From Bemisia tabaci (lineage: Eukaryota > Arthropoda > Insecta > Hemiptera > Aleyrodidae), in NCBI RefSeq assembly GCF_918797505.1, contig NC_092798.1, positions 49,808,985 through 49,872,984 of the forward strand: a stretch of DNA of 64,000 bases. The letters run 5' to 3'. Below, piece after piece: positions 12,666-25,014 of this stretch. Made by a program: the position numbers and the translations under genes. The notes beneath the pieces are model-generated. The model was not told where the DNA came from. It worked only from the letters and a program-made list of their open reading frames with translations, and ran no database searches. The number at the start of each line of letters is the position of its first letter. The first letter of the stretch is position 1.

Positions 12666-13245
12666 ATATTAGAAGAATTTGAAGTAAAAATAGACCTGGA
12701 ATGAAAAATCCTGGATAAAAAATCAAATTTCTACTGAGATCTGGCAGCCACGACCACGTTGAGGTTGTTGGTGTAGGTGGCAATGATTTCTGAGAGGAAA
12801 TCATCAACCCCTCCGCCTACACCAATTTTCTTTTTCTCTTCCTTCCCTCGCCGTCAACCGCGGTGAAAGAGAGAGGTGGATGCCTGAATGGATACTCCCT
12901 GTATCTTAACAAGGAACCGTAGAGCGCATTTTCTTCTATTTAAAAAAATACAATCGAAGATAATATGAAAAGATTCAGGGATTGATCTGCGCTCTGCTCA
13001 TTTTAATCTCACGAGACACAGCCTCCCGGATCGTGAGGGATTTTCGAATCTACGATGAACCCGACCGCACACTTCCCGTATTGCTCTTTTATTTGCAGTA
13101 ACATTCAAATATTACGAGGATACCTTTGACTCACAATTTTCTTTGTGTCGAAAACTTTACCGATAACGCAAGGGTATGCCGTACTGAACCATTATAGACA
13201 TTTGAGAATATTCGTCCTAGTACAGCTTCGGCTTTGTTCACAATA
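12666..13245. other. Unique stretch with a small hairpin
   Basis: Contains an inverted repeat at 12768-12825 (left TTGGTGTAGGTGG, right CCGCCTACACCAA). The rest shows no coding or repeat signal that I can support. Confidence 0.4.
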
Positions 13246-13498
13246 CTGCTGTGCTAAGGAAGAACGCCGTATGAACATTCGAAAGTTGCCAAATTTCCTT
13301 TGATGAAAAACGTTTTTTTGACAACACTCATGCATATTTTTCCGTGAAATTTTCAGATATATTAGATCAACTTGAGTACAAAATTATCTGAAATTTTTGG
13401 AAAATAATATTCACAATTTTTCCGGAAATTTCGGTTTTTATCGGAGGAAACTTGGCAACGTCTAAAGGCTCATACGACGTTCTTCCTCAGCACGGCAG
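13246..13498. mobile_element. CTGCCGTGC-family foldback MITE
   Basis: Left arm CTGCTGTGCTAAGGAAGAAC, right end CTTCCTCAGCACGGCAG. The flanks share AATA. Inner arm motif GTTGCCAAATTTCCTTTGAT on the left matches its diverged complement on the right. Confidence 0.8.
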
Positions 13499-13798
13499 AA
13501 TACGATCTGCATCAAGATATCGACGATTACCATATTTGCCTTGACTCGTGTAATATAGCACATCATTTTTAATACTTGTAAATTCCCCGTTTTTCCTAAG
13601 CCACATTGGTAGAGATTGCGCTAGGGAGCACTCTTACAATGCAAGATAAGCTGGGAAAACGTGGAATTGTTTGCAGGCGCATGGATACAACTATTTCACC
13701 TCGAGCGATGGTCGAGTGGTATCATGTACAATTGAAGGCGATTTGAGAAGATTTTTCCGTTGACCGTGCTCTAGATTGGGCATGAAAGAAGAAACATA

Positions 13799-14054
13799 TC
13801 AACTGTGAAACTACCAGACCACGTAACTCGGTTTTCGACGTTGTAGACTTCCTGTCATACTTTGTTTTTTAAATAGAAAACCACTCAGCTTCAATTCTCG
13901 AAAACTTCCGTGATTTTTTCCTCTATATGCGGAGAAAGCTCTGTAAAAATTACAAAAAATGATATTGATTTGTGTTCTTTAAAAATAACAAAATGGGAGC
14001 GGAGAGTTTCGAACACTGCAAACGAGATACGTGGTCTGGTAGTTTCGCCGTCGA
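13799..14054. mobile_element. TCGACGG-family foldback MITE (TA target)
   Basis: The left end TCAACTGTGAAACTACCAGA and right end TCTGGTAGTTTCGCCGTCGA are inverted. TA flanks both sides. Copies at 28342-28596 and 58011-58268 have the same ends and the same TA flanks. TA duplication suggests a Tc1/mariner-type mobiliser. Confidence 0.8.
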
Positions 14055-14104
14055 TATGTAATTATTTTTCCTCGCATGCTGCCAAAAAGAGAGTGCAGTT
14101 ACCA

Positions 14105-14500
14105 TTTTTGCGGCAGTCATCAGGAATTCTCAGTCATTTTTGGGCCTTTTTAATGTACTAATGTTTATTCGGTTAACAGTTTTTTTTTGTGTTATTTCAC
14201 CAACTTTTACCGGTAGGTTTGATCAACGCTCTTCCGTGAAATTCTGTTTCAACAAGTTGCTCATAGACCATCGTTTGGACTTATTTCTGCACAACGGAAC
14301 TAAGTGCATATTACGTGAGCCACGTTATGCACATATTCTCTTGGGAGGGCTCATGTCTTAATGCACATAGTTCCGTTGGTATAAATACGTCAATTGGAAA
14401 AAGGAACGTTGATCTCCGAATTAGACTTTTGTCTCATTTGATAACATTGCTTCGATTGTTATTATGGGGTCATTAAAATATATTGTCTCTACTTGCAATG
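14105..14500. repeat. Dispersed repeat split by a nested MITE
   Basis: Carries the order CAGTCATTTTTGGGCC, AACAAGTTGCTCAT, GTTGATCTCCGAATTAGAC, AAATATATTGTCTCT. The same order is found near 33120-33290, 34145-34310, 60665-60790 and 61320-61490. Here it is interrupted by the foldback element at 14274-14395. Confidence 0.5.
14274..14395. mobile_element. Short foldback MITE (TTGGAC/GTTCCGTTTG type)
   Basis: Left TTGGACTTATTTCTGCACAA and right GTATAAATACGTCAATT are inverted. Inside, ACGGAACTAAGTGCAT is mirrored by ATGCACATAGTTCCGT. Same family as 47333-47463, with a left-end remnant at about 29649. Confidence 0.65.
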
Positions 14501-14670
14501 GAGAGATAGCCTTTTTCTAACCACTGATGGGCTTTCATGTCGAAATTCGGGTTCGAGGAACGGAAAGGTAGAGGAAATAGTTTGTTTTGACCGCTGTATT
14601 TTCTCTACATGCGGAAAGCTCTGAAAATACAAAATGATTGATTTGTGTTCTTTAAAAAAAACAAAATGGA

Positions 14671-15056
14671 GCTTTTCTCGGCTCGGGAAGCCGCGAGGAG
14701 ACTCGGGACCATGCGCAATCGATTCTGCGCTTAAAACTACGTCGGATTCGACGATAATCTCGAAATTTTTTTCCTGGTCTGAAATCGAGAAAAATCGACA
14801 GGGTACCATGGACTAACTTTTGAGGGCCAAAATCGAAAGTTCTCCGATTGAGCTGAAACCAAGCTATTTCCCTTGGAAATGACCCGCTGAGTCCGATTTT
14901 CCCGTCCAAAAAGCTCCACGAGTCCGCAGAAGCGCGTCAGCGACGTAAAACGCGCATGCATTCGGTGAACTTTCAAAAACCGTCTAAAACGCTCGTTTTC
15001 GAGCTTTTCTCGGCTCGGGAAGCCGCGAGGAGACTCGGGACCATGCGCAATCGATT
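14671..15056 (+). repeat. Direct repeat pair, ~55 bp, 330 bp apart
   Basis: GAGCTTTTCTCGGCTCGGGA followed by a CCGCGAGGAGACTCGGGACC block occurs at 14671-14726 and again at 15001-15055, nearly identical. The text downstream (ACTACGTCG, GAAATCGAGAAAAATC) is also related, so the duplication extends further with divergence. Confidence 0.7.
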
Positions 15057-15519
15057 TACGTTAAACTACGTCGATTCGACAATTCGCTTTTTCTCCGGCT
15101 CGAAATCGAGAAAAATCAGCACTGGTAAAAACTTAAACTTCAACTTCATTATCATGGATTGAGGGTTTCTTTTCCTAATTCAGAAAAAATCAGAAAAGTT
15201 ATTTGACACAAAGAAAGTTATGAGGCATTAAATATTGCATCCTGCCTGTATGCTAATAGTGACGTTTAGTGGCAGATTATGCAGTTTTGCTGATTATGAA
15301 GCTTAACCGTACAGCTTACCAGCCGAAATAGTTTGAAACACTTTTTTCCATTTTAATTGGTGAAGTATGAATTTTTTTTTCAAACATTATGAAAATAATA
15401 CTTTCATGGCTGGAATTTGACACTTTTTTTAGAATCGCTCATTTACATTTAAAAAATGAACTCTCAAGTCATAATATTCTCTTTCGGTATTTAGCGACGT
15501 TTTCGGAAAGAAGACACTC

Positions 15520-15960
15520 TTACAACTACCCACAAAACCGCCGTCCAGCTATGACAAGGCCCAATAATCGCAACCTTCGAGACACGAGGACAAAAGATAC
15601 CCAGACTCGAGCGGGTAAATCTGATCTGGCGAGCAGGTGTCCGGACCACTCGAACGGGTTCGCGGACGTCGCGCGTGGCGTCAGCGTCGGGCGCAGACGG
15701 ATCCTCCGGTGGAGTTAATTAGAAATGTATTTGCACCGGCCGGGACGTCATAGAACCAAGTGTTTGAGTTTGTAATTGCAGCGGTTAATTAATTAAACCG
15801 CCCAACTCGTAAAACACGAGACCGTTGTCCGGCCATGTTTACCTAACGCCGCCACGGCTTTTCGGCTCCTGTCGTCCGTTTCGACCGATTTGTGTCCGTC
15901 CTTGGTACCGACGACGTTCCGCCGACTTCCGCGATTCGCGGCTTCATTAGATTAAGCAAC
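15520..15960. other. GC/CpG-rich unique island
   Basis: About 440 bp clearly richer in GC and CpG than the surroundings, without MITE motifs. It contains a near-palindrome GCGGTTAATTAATTAAACCG at about 15780, rich in TAAT cores. It could be a conserved regulatory element. It has no supported exon. Confidence 0.3.
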
Positions 15961-16111
15961 TTTTAATGCCAGTCCGCCGCGTGAAGATAGCGCCACTTTC
16001 GAGGATCGCGCTTCGAATCTTTCCGATATGCTGCAATCACACGCTCAATGTGGGAGCTGAATGTGGCTTGAATCTGGAAGTCATCGGCCCGATGCTAGAA
16101 TTTTTGAAGAC

Positions 16112-16745
16112 GTATTCGGACCTCTTTACATTTTCTCCCGAATATAAGCGACACCAATTTGACAGCATACAGGAGACCATTGAGAGCTCACGCTTCGCGA
16201 CATCGCGCCTTCAATTTTTCAGATGCAACACGGGCGTCCATCATGTACGAATAGTTGTATCTCTGCGCCGTCGTAAACGCTCATCCTTTCCCTCGCTTTA
16301 TTCCCATATTGTGTTTGTTTCCGTGTGTCTCATTGTTATGGTGCATCAAACACTACGTGAGTAACACAAATGAAGGTATGAGAGATGTGTTCGGGCCTCT
16401 TTTTTAACTTTTCTCCCGAATATAAGGGACATCTCATTGACAGCATACAGCTGAGCATTTGAGAGCTCCCACTTCGTGTCATCGCGCCTTCAATTTTTCA
16501 GATGCAGCACGGACGTTCATCAAGCACGAATAGTTGTATCTCTGCGCCGTCGTTAACGCTCATCCTTTCCCTCGTTTTATTTCCATATTGTGTTTGTTTG
16601 CGTTTGTCTTATTCGTGATGGTGTTTCAAACTAATAGCATTGCAGAGCATTGCAAGTTCACGACACACGCCATCGCGTCTTAGATTTTTCATATGTAATG
16701 TGGACATCCATCTTGCGCGAATAGTCGTATATCGCGGTTACACTT
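16112..16745 (+). repeat. Diverged tandem repeat, ~275-bp unit
   Basis: The order TCTCCCGAATATAAG, GACAGCATACAG, GCGCCTTCAATTTTTCAGAT, CGAATAGTTGTATCTCTGCG occurs starting about 16112 and again about 16387, with a degraded third part from about 16640. The GCGCCTTCAATTTTT to AATAGTTGTAT segment is dispersed elsewhere (near 11067, 32760, 48320, 50010, 57150 and 60890). Confidence 0.65.
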
Positions 16746-17332
16746 TAGATGTCTCTTATTTTTGAATTTCGACATAAATGAAGGTTAAGATTGCCCGAAT
16801 ATGGTATGGTATTTCCAAATTAATAGTCATTTTGAGAAGGAAGAATATGTTTAAAGGTCACTCAAGAGGTCTATAAATGGTGCGTATATTTAAAAATCGA
16901 ACCGACCATCGCTTCTAAGGGAGTTACACATAGTGAATAAAGGAGGGGGATGATAAAGCGCCAGTATGCCAACAAAAAGGTAAACATTTCGCAGAAAAGT
17001 TTTAACGCCTCAGAAAGTAGTTCTTGGACCTTTGTTCATCACTATCATGAGTAAAAGCACCTTTCCTTACTCCTATCTCTCTCTTTTCCGTTCAATTAAG
17101 ACATTTTCCGCACATATTCTCGGTCGTAATTTTTTTTCTGTTCTTATTTTGCTATCTGTCAGAGGGGCGCGTTTTCGGCGCTCCAAAGGGGCGTATCTGC
17201 CAATGGCAGATTGGCTCAATGGCCAGTCCGAGCCTGCAGGCGGACACATTTCTACTGAAAGGAACCTCGTTTCCCGCAAACTCTATACACATAGTTTCAG
17301 ATGCGTTCAAATGCGTGTCAAATGTCGAGTAC

Positions 17333-17590
17333 AATTGGACCGCGTTAAGCAGAAAGGAACCAAGCCACATCAACTATTGCCAAAATTAAATCGGGCAATT
17401 TACATTTTTACACGAAAACGGTTATGCGGATTTTTGTGCAAATCTCAGTGAATTTTCTGCATTGTTCGAAGCAAATATCTCAAAATTTCCAAAAGAATCC
17501 GCTCAACCGTTCCCTTGTAAAAAATAAATTGCTCAGTCAAAGTCAATGGCCGATGTGGCTTCGTTTCTTTCTGCTAAACGCGGTCCAATT
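17333..17590. mobile_element. TTGGACCGCG-family foldback MITE
   Basis: Ends AATTGGACCGCGTTAAGCAG and CTGCTAAACGCGGTCCAATT. The inner arms GGAACCAAGCCACATCAACT and complement match the copy at 12404-12665. Confidence 0.85.
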
Positions 17591-17865
17591 TACAAACGGG
17601 TTACATTTTGCAAAAAGGAACCAAGAGCATTCCCATATGGCTAAGATTGTGCAACATGTTTACCTTGCAAATATAAACTGATCATCTAAACAAGTTTTAT
17701 CTTCACTCCCAATAAATGTTATATTCAAAACGAAATTTACCTTTGTAAATTACAATTTTTGGATAATTTCAGTGAATTTGTTGCAAAGATTAACTTGTAA
17801 GTTGCACAATCCTAACAACATTGGAATGATCTTTGCTCCTTTTTGCTAAATGCAATACAAGTGTA

Positions 17866-18092
17866 CACTGGAAAAAAAACACATTGGATCTAGAGTCCAG
17901 ACTCTTGAAAACATCGACAAGAAAAAATACTCTTGATTCAATCAGATTTAAGCTTAAATCAAAAGGAAATCCGCTCAAATTAAGAGGCTTAGTTCTCAAT
18001 TTAAGCTTAAATCTGATTGAATCAAGAGTATTTTTTCTTTTCGATGTTTTTAAGAGTCTGGACTCTAGATACAATGTGTTATTTTTCCAGTG
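17866..18092. mobile_element. CACTGG-ended foldback MITE
   Basis: A nearly complete palindrome from CACTGGAAAAAAAACACATT to AATGTGTTATTTTTCCAGTG-like end. GGATCTAGAGTCCAGACTCT is mirrored on the right. A sister copy is at 30947-31170. The left breakpoint of the 4.3-kb tandem duplication lies inside its right arm at about 18071. Confidence 0.85.
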
Positions 18093-21000
18093 TGTAGTTA
18101 CGTTTCTTCGTCCAGAAAACAACGAATCTAGAGTGCTAGTTCGATGAACGGAGGAAATCATTCCACTAATCTAAAGATTTGCCCGCTCATCCGACAACGC
18201 CTCGCCGTAGTTCCGCAACAACTAATAACTATTTCCTGTCTTTTGAGCTCATTTTCTTCCGCCCGGCTTCCACGTCTCACGTTTCTAATTTAAAAACCGA
18301 CTTCTCTGTTGCAGGGCGAAGGACACTCGTCAGCCATAACGGCCGCGCCGCAGTTTTTAACAATTACAAAATCCACCGAATTGCAGGAAAGTTTCCTCTA
18401 GCCTCCTTCCCGCGGGCCATGAAAAATCCGCCGCAAGATTGCGCTGTCGGCGGAATTCAATTAAGTCCCCACCTATACGTTTAAGTGGCATGTTTATCAC
18501 AGCCTCGACGAAACCTCGCTCGCCGGATAGAACAACGTAACGCACGCATCGTCTTGGAAGGTATTTGTGTTGTTTCTGTCGCAGCCGCGACAAAAAATAC
18601 AGCGATCCGGCTACAAACGGCAGCTCTAAACACTCCGTTACCCCAACTTTTTATACGTGCGTCAGTCCTTTCTTATTAGGAAAGTTTCCCGCCAAGGAAA
18701 TCGTCCCCCACCTCCCTCCCCGACCAGATGCACCTCCTCCGAAATTTAACTAAATTAATTCGCCGCTTACTCATCTCGTGGTGCAGCAGTCGAAATTCCT
18801 AAATCACCCCCCCCCCCTTCCACCACCACCTCGAGCTCAGTTGCATCTTGTCTTGCATGCTGCGCCCGCAAGTTTTTCTTTCGTGCTGTTACGCGAGAGT
18901 CTTTTCTTGAGTGCTGCCGCTTGCAAGTTATGACATTCACTTCGATGTCAGCGTTACGGAGTTCGAGTAAAAATATTCTTTTACGAGCCTCGCTCCCGGA
19001 TCTGGAAAGCGCTGAGGCAACCACCTGAAAAATATTGAGGTTTGCGCTCGTGATGTTGATGAATTTTTCAGCCACGAGCAAGTTGAGTTTGTAAATCTAA
19101 ACTGTTGGAGCTCTCGACGCAACCTTCTTTATTCCATGATAAACTCCTTCATCGAAAATCATTTGGGAGAACTCTATCGATGGCTACACTTGGAACCGAC
19201 GTTTTTTGCCTACGACATTTTTGATCCTTCAATTGGGAATCTGATGATAGGAATTTCTTGACTATTTTCATAATTTTTCCACTTTGCTCGAAAATATTTT
19301 ATGTGGGTTTCAACCTGTAAAGAATAAGGCTCCATACACTGAAAAAAAAGTTCGGTAAATCCGAACTAGTTAGGATCATATGGAACCAGGTTTCGTTCGG
19401 TACACATAGCCGAATTATTCGGTCTGTTCAACCGAATCGTTCGTTTTGTGCGACCAAATCATAATAAATTCTTACAGTTCGGTTCAGTGGACCGAACAGT
19501 TTGGCTGAGCAGACCGAATAATTTGGTCATGTGTACCGAGCAAAATCGTGGTTCCATATGATCTTAACTAGTGCGGATTTATCGAACTTTTTTTTTCAGT
19601 GTACCATTTGAATAAATTAAAAATTGGAAATTTTGAGCTTCAATTTAAGTACGTTGCTTCCGAATGTAGTCATCGCTTGATTCCAACCCCTACATATCTA
19701 ATTCCAATCGAAAATAATGCAATCACACAGTACCTAGTCCCTTGTAATAGTCAGTTGAAAGCAGGCTGTCTGACTTTGCAACTTTATCAGTTTTATATTG
19801 ATCAATCTTCTGTGCCAGCTTCAAAAGAATTTCGATGTTTTGCCCCTCTCACCATGTTAGATCTCCCAAAAATAATTGTACCTCACCATATCATTCCAGT
19901 CATATCAGTGTGGATCTTCAAGTCTATGTTGAGTATTTTTTCCAAGCCGCTGTCCCTTTTTTATTTTATGTAAGCAAAGTTGATCTTATTGGATCTACAC
20001 AGCACTCAGTTGAGAGGTAATACATGAAAAAGTTGAATCGAGTGTTTCAGATCTATTAAAGTGTGGTTTTCCGCTCGGCATAGAAGCATATCTTGATTCT
20101 CTTGACTGCTAGTAAAAAAATCAAATCATTCTTAAATCACTGCAGGGTAATGAAATTTTTAAAATTAAAATTTTTGATCTTCCCTTTTTTATAAGCAAAT
20201 TCTAATGTGTAGGAGAATAGCGTGTAGTCATCACTGTGAAGTTCCCCTTCTTTTTGGAATAACGTAAATTTTAGAAAATTAAAGCATTTTGTTTTATACA
20301 TATTTTGTGGAGACATATCCGAAACAAGGAATCATGTCATATCTGTAACATCTCATTTGAACAGTTACTTGTGTATATATTATGAACATTTTGTTTTTGT
20401 TGTTGTTTTCATGTAAATAAAATTTAAATTTTTATAATTGATGACTTCCGATTTTTCTCCCAATTCCTGTCATGAAATCTAAGAGCCTTTGCTAGTTTAT
20501 TAATCTGTTCTAATTTCTGAGGGTCCAAAAAAAAGTAAAAATCTATGACTTTTTCAAAAAATGCGTGTCTCCTATCGAGACAGTGCGAATCTTTGGTCTC
20601 ATATGTTCCTGAGTGTTTCGTTTTTTATAGTTTTCCTTAAAATGTTCTATGAATATTTTTTTTGCTGTCGAGATTGAAAGTGAATCAAGTGACCGTATAC
20701 TTAATGAAAAATCGCATCGTTCCATTCAGAGCAATCTCTAAAAAATGTTCATACAAATTGGTATACTCGTCATTTTGCTTAAATACACACATAAACAGAT
20801 CGGTGAAATTTGGCAACAGCTAATTTTCCTTTCAGAGAAACACTAGAAATATGTTGGTCATTTTTCCATGTATAGTATAAACCATTATCGGGAATCCGTG
20901 AACGTTGCAATAGAAAGACGCATTTTTTTACTGTAATCTTCAAAAGAGCGACATGAAAGTGCATCGGACTGGCGTTGGTTGGATAAAACATTAAACTGTT

Positions 21001-22394
21001 TAAACATTAAACAACCCACTTTGTTTCAAGGAGTCACGAGGCACCTTGTTGTCCAACAATTACCTCGATATATGAGTGCACTCCTTCCAGAGTTGAAAAA
21101 TTTGTGCACTCCAGTGTGAAGTAAAACCGCCTTCATTCCTGGAAGAGACTAAAAGTTTGGCATAAGACGTAAACTTTACTACAATGCTTCAGTGCCGCAT
21201 GCCGCTAACAGTTACTGGCATTGTTGTAACATAAAACGGAGGCACTCTCTTATCGAGAAAGCATTGGCACGCTTTGTAAAAATTGGTTTTATCGGTGCTT
21301 GAGAAGTTTAACCATGGATAAAAAGTGAAGTGCAAATGTCATAAAAATCTATGTCTTTCTCAATGGATCGTATTCGATACATCAAACAGGTGAGCTCGTA
21401 TCGATATATCGATTTGTTCAACAAGTAAACATTGCCTTAAAAGTCAATTGAGTAAATTGAGGGAACAGGTTTCTTGTGACAGATTTTTTTTTATTCTTAT
21501 GTGAGTATAAAATGGCAATAAAAAGTGAATTTGTTAGGAGTTTTCTCATTTTCAGCTTTTCCTAATTCAAATTCAAATCCCTTCGTGCGTGGAGTTGTCT
21601 TTTTTATTTTAATTCTTTGGCAAAGGATCTCATGTTTTGCATAAAGAAAGAAATCTCATGAATTTGTTTAATCAATTTACACTTTATTTACAGTTACAAA
21701 GACGATTAGGTACTAAAGTTCGAAGCATGCACATTTTACTTTACCACTTATTCATGTAAATAATTCTTCTTTGGGATAGATGTCTGTTGGTGAGAAAAGT
21801 AAGACATGAACTGTAAAGCATCAGTTTCCTTTTGAACTGGCAAAACATATGTGGATTGTTCGTAGAAATAAGAAAAATTACTCAAAGCAATGACCAGAAT
21901 ATTTCTAGAATAAAACGCTTTGATAACTCTCGAAGCTTAAATAATTGGACTCCACTGCGCACAAATCGGCAACAAATTACAAGTGAAGCCTATAGGAACA
22001 TCAGACAGTCATTTAGAATGATTCTACAGTCCCAAATTGTTTATTTTAAAAGTTTGTTCCTGTATGTAGACAGTCATTTTGCTTAACAACTTCTAACATG
22101 AAAAATTGAATGCCACAATATACGCTGCTGTACTGAAGGTAATTTTGACGGATTTAATCGGAAACATTTTAACTAGATCAAACTTGGCCTTTTTTCTTTT
22201 GAAAGCAAAGTTTTGATTTGTTTTTCAAGCATGTACATCATAGTCTGAGGAACATTCAGGCGTTATCTTGTTTCTTCCTCTCTTAAAAAGATAATTATGA
22301 GAGGGCGTTAGGCAACGTAAAATGCAGTTAGGCGGATTTTGTTTACGTACATCTAACTGTGCGCCGTAAATCAGGTCTATGGTCAAAGTGCGAA
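18071..22394 (+). repeat. 4.3-kb tandem duplication, copy A
   Basis: From ACAATGTGTTATTTTTCCAG at 18071 to GCGAA just before 22395, the sequence repeats head-to-tail with an offset of 4324 bp at the start. Differences are a handful of substitutions, a shortened C/CCA run near 18809-18830 and a T-run length change. Content: a GC-rich block (18180-19100), a MITE (19337-19601), a 124-codon frame with no recognisable product (19599-19973), an AATAAA-containing AT-rich tail (about 20415) and non-coding DNA to the end. Confidence 0.9.
19337..19601. mobile_element. CACTG-ended foldback MITE (copy A)
   Basis: Starts CACTGAAAAAAAAGTTCGG and ends CGAACTTTTTTTTTCAGTG, flanked by TA on both sides. The interior is made of repeated GTTCGGT / ACCGAA words (ACCGAATAATTTGGTC and complement), giving a long stem. 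Confidence 0.85.
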
Positions 22395-23656
22395 ACAATG
22401 TGTTATTTTTCCAGTGTGTAGTTACGTTTCTTCGTCCAGAAAACAACGAATCTAGAGTGCTAGTTCGATGAACGGAGGAAATCATTCCACTAATCTAAAG
22501 ATTTGCCCGCTCATCCGACAACGCCTCGCCGTAGTTCCGCAACAACTAATAACTATTTCCTGTCTTTTGAGCTCATTTTCTTCCGCCCGGCTTCCACGTC
22601 TCACGTTTCTAATTTAAAAACCGACTTCTCTGTTGCAGGGCGAAGGACACTCGTCAGCCATAACGGCCGCGCCGCAGTTTTTAACAATTACAAAATCCAC
22701 CGAATTGCAGGAAAGTTTCCTCTAGCCTCCTTCCCGCGGGCCATGAAAAATCCGCCGCAAGATTGCGCTGTCGGCGGAATTCAATTAAGTCCCCACCTAT
22801 ACGTTTAAGTGGCATGTCTATCACAGCCTCGACGAAACCTCGCTCGCCGGATAGAACCACGTAACGCATGCATCGTCTTGGAAGGTATTTGTGTTGTTTC
22901 TGTCGCAGCCGCGACAAAAAATACAGCGATCCGGCTACAAACGGCAGCTCTAAACACTCCGTTACCCCAACTTTTTATACGTGCGTCAGTCCTTTCTTAT
23001 TAGGAAAGTTTCCCGCCAAGGAAATCGTCCCCCGCCCCCCTCCCCGACCAGATGCACCTCCTCCGAAATTTAACTAAATTAATTCGCCGCTTACTCATCT
23101 CGTGGTGCAGCAGTCGAAATTCCTAAATCACCCTCCTCCTTTCCACCACCTCGAGCTCAGTTGCATCTTGTCTTGCATGCTGCGCCCGCAAGTTTTTCTT
23201 TCGTGCTGTTACGCGAGAGTCTTTTCTTGAGTGCTGCCGCTTGCAAGTTATGACATTCACTTCGATGTCAGCGTTACGGAGTTCGAGTAAAAATATTCTT
23301 TTACGAGCCTCGCTCCCGGATCTGGAAAGCGCTGAGGCAACCACCTGAAAAATATTGAGGTTTGCGCTCGTGATGTTGATGAATTTTTCAGCCACGAGCG
23401 AGTTGAGTTTTTAAATCTAAACTGTTGGAGCTCTTGACGTAACCCTCTTTATTCCATGATAAACTCCTTCATCGAAAATCATTTGGGAGAACTCTATCGA
23501 TGGCTACACTTGGAACCGACGTTTTTTGCCTACGACATTTTTGATCCTTCAATTGGGAATCTGATGATAGGAATTTCTTGACTATTTTCATAATTTTTCC
23601 ACTTTGCTCGAAAATATTTTATGTGGGTTTCAACCTGTAAAGAATAAGGCTCCATA

Positions 23657-23921
23657 CACTGAAAAAAAAGTTCGGTAAATCCGAACTAGTTAGGATCATA
23701 TGGAACCAGGTTTCGTTCGGTACACATAGCCGAATTATTCGGTCTGTTCAACCGAATCGTTCGTTTTGTGCGACCAAATCATAATAAATTCTTACAGTTC
23801 GGTTCAGTGGACCGAACAGTTTGGCTGAGCAGACCGAATAATTTGGTCATGTGTACCGAGCAAAATCGTGGTTCCATATGATCTTAACTAGTGCGGATTT
23901 ATCGAACTTTTTTTTTCAGTG
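23657..23921. mobile_element. CACTG-ended foldback MITE (copy B)
   Basis: Copy of 19337-19601 carried along by the tandem duplication, with identical ends and TA flanks. It arose by duplication and is not an independent insertion. Confidence 0.85.
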
Positions 23922-24973
23922 TACCATTTGAATAAATTAAAAATTGGAAATTTTGAGCTTCAATTTAAGTACGTTGCTTCCGAATGTAGTCATCGCTTGA
24001 TTCCAACCCCCACATATCTAATTCCAATCGAAAATAATGCAATCACACAGTACCTAGTCCCTTGTAATAGTCAGTTGAAAGCAGGCTGTCTGATTTTGCA
24101 ACTTTATCAGTTTTATATTGATCAATCTTCTGTGCCAGCTTCAAAAGAATTTCGATGTTTTGCCCCTCTCACCATGTTAGATCTCCCAAAAATAATTGTA
24201 CCTCACCATATCATTCCAGTCATATCAGTGTGGATCTTCAAGTCTATGTTGAGTATTTTTTCCAAGCCGCTGTCCCTTTTTTATTTTATGTAAGCAAAGT
24301 TGATCTTATTGGATCTACACAGCACTCAGTTGAGAGGTAATACATGAAAAAAGTTGAATCGAGGGTTTCAGATCTATTAAAGTGTGGTTTTCCGCTCGGC
24401 ATAGAAGCATATCTTGATTCTCTTGACTGCTAGTAAAAAAATCAAATCATTCTTAAATCACTGCAGGGTAATGAAATTTTTAAAATTAAAATTTTTGATC
24501 TTCCCTTTTTTATAAGCAAATTCTAATGTGTAGGAGAATAGCGTGTAGTCATCACTGTGAAGTTCCCCTTCTTTTTGGAATAACGTAAATTTTAGAAAAT
24601 TAAAGCATTTTGTTTTATACATATTTTGTGGAGACATATCCGAAACAAGGAATCATGTCATATCTGTAACATCTCATTTGAACAGTTACTTGTGTATATA
24701 TTATGAACATTTTGTTTTTGTTGTTGTTTTCATGTAAATAAAATTTAAATTTTTATAATTGATGACTTCCGATTTTTCTCCCAATTCCTGTCATGAAATC
24801 TAAGAGCCTTTGCTAGTTTATTAATCTGTTCTAATTTCTGAGGGTCCAAAAAAAAGTAAAAATCTATGACTTTTTCAAAAAATGCGTGTCTCCTATCGAG
24901 ACAGTGCGAATCTTTGGTCTCATATGTTCCTGAGTGTTTCGTTTTTTATAGTTTTCCTTAAAATGTTCTATGA

Positions 24974-24976
<3 letters not shown>

Positions 24977-25013
<37 letters not shown>
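24977..25013 (+). repeat. Poly-T run (37 T)
   Basis: Uninterrupted T37 in copy B at the position of T8 in copy A (20676-20683). This is the largest length difference between the two copies. Confidence 0.9.

Positions 25014-25014
<1 letters not shown>

Noticed and set aside
19599..19973. 124-codon frame present in both copies of the tandem duplication
   Set aside because: Its presence in both copies only reflects the recent duplication. It starts inside the end of a MITE, has no recognisable motif, and overlapping frames are equally open.
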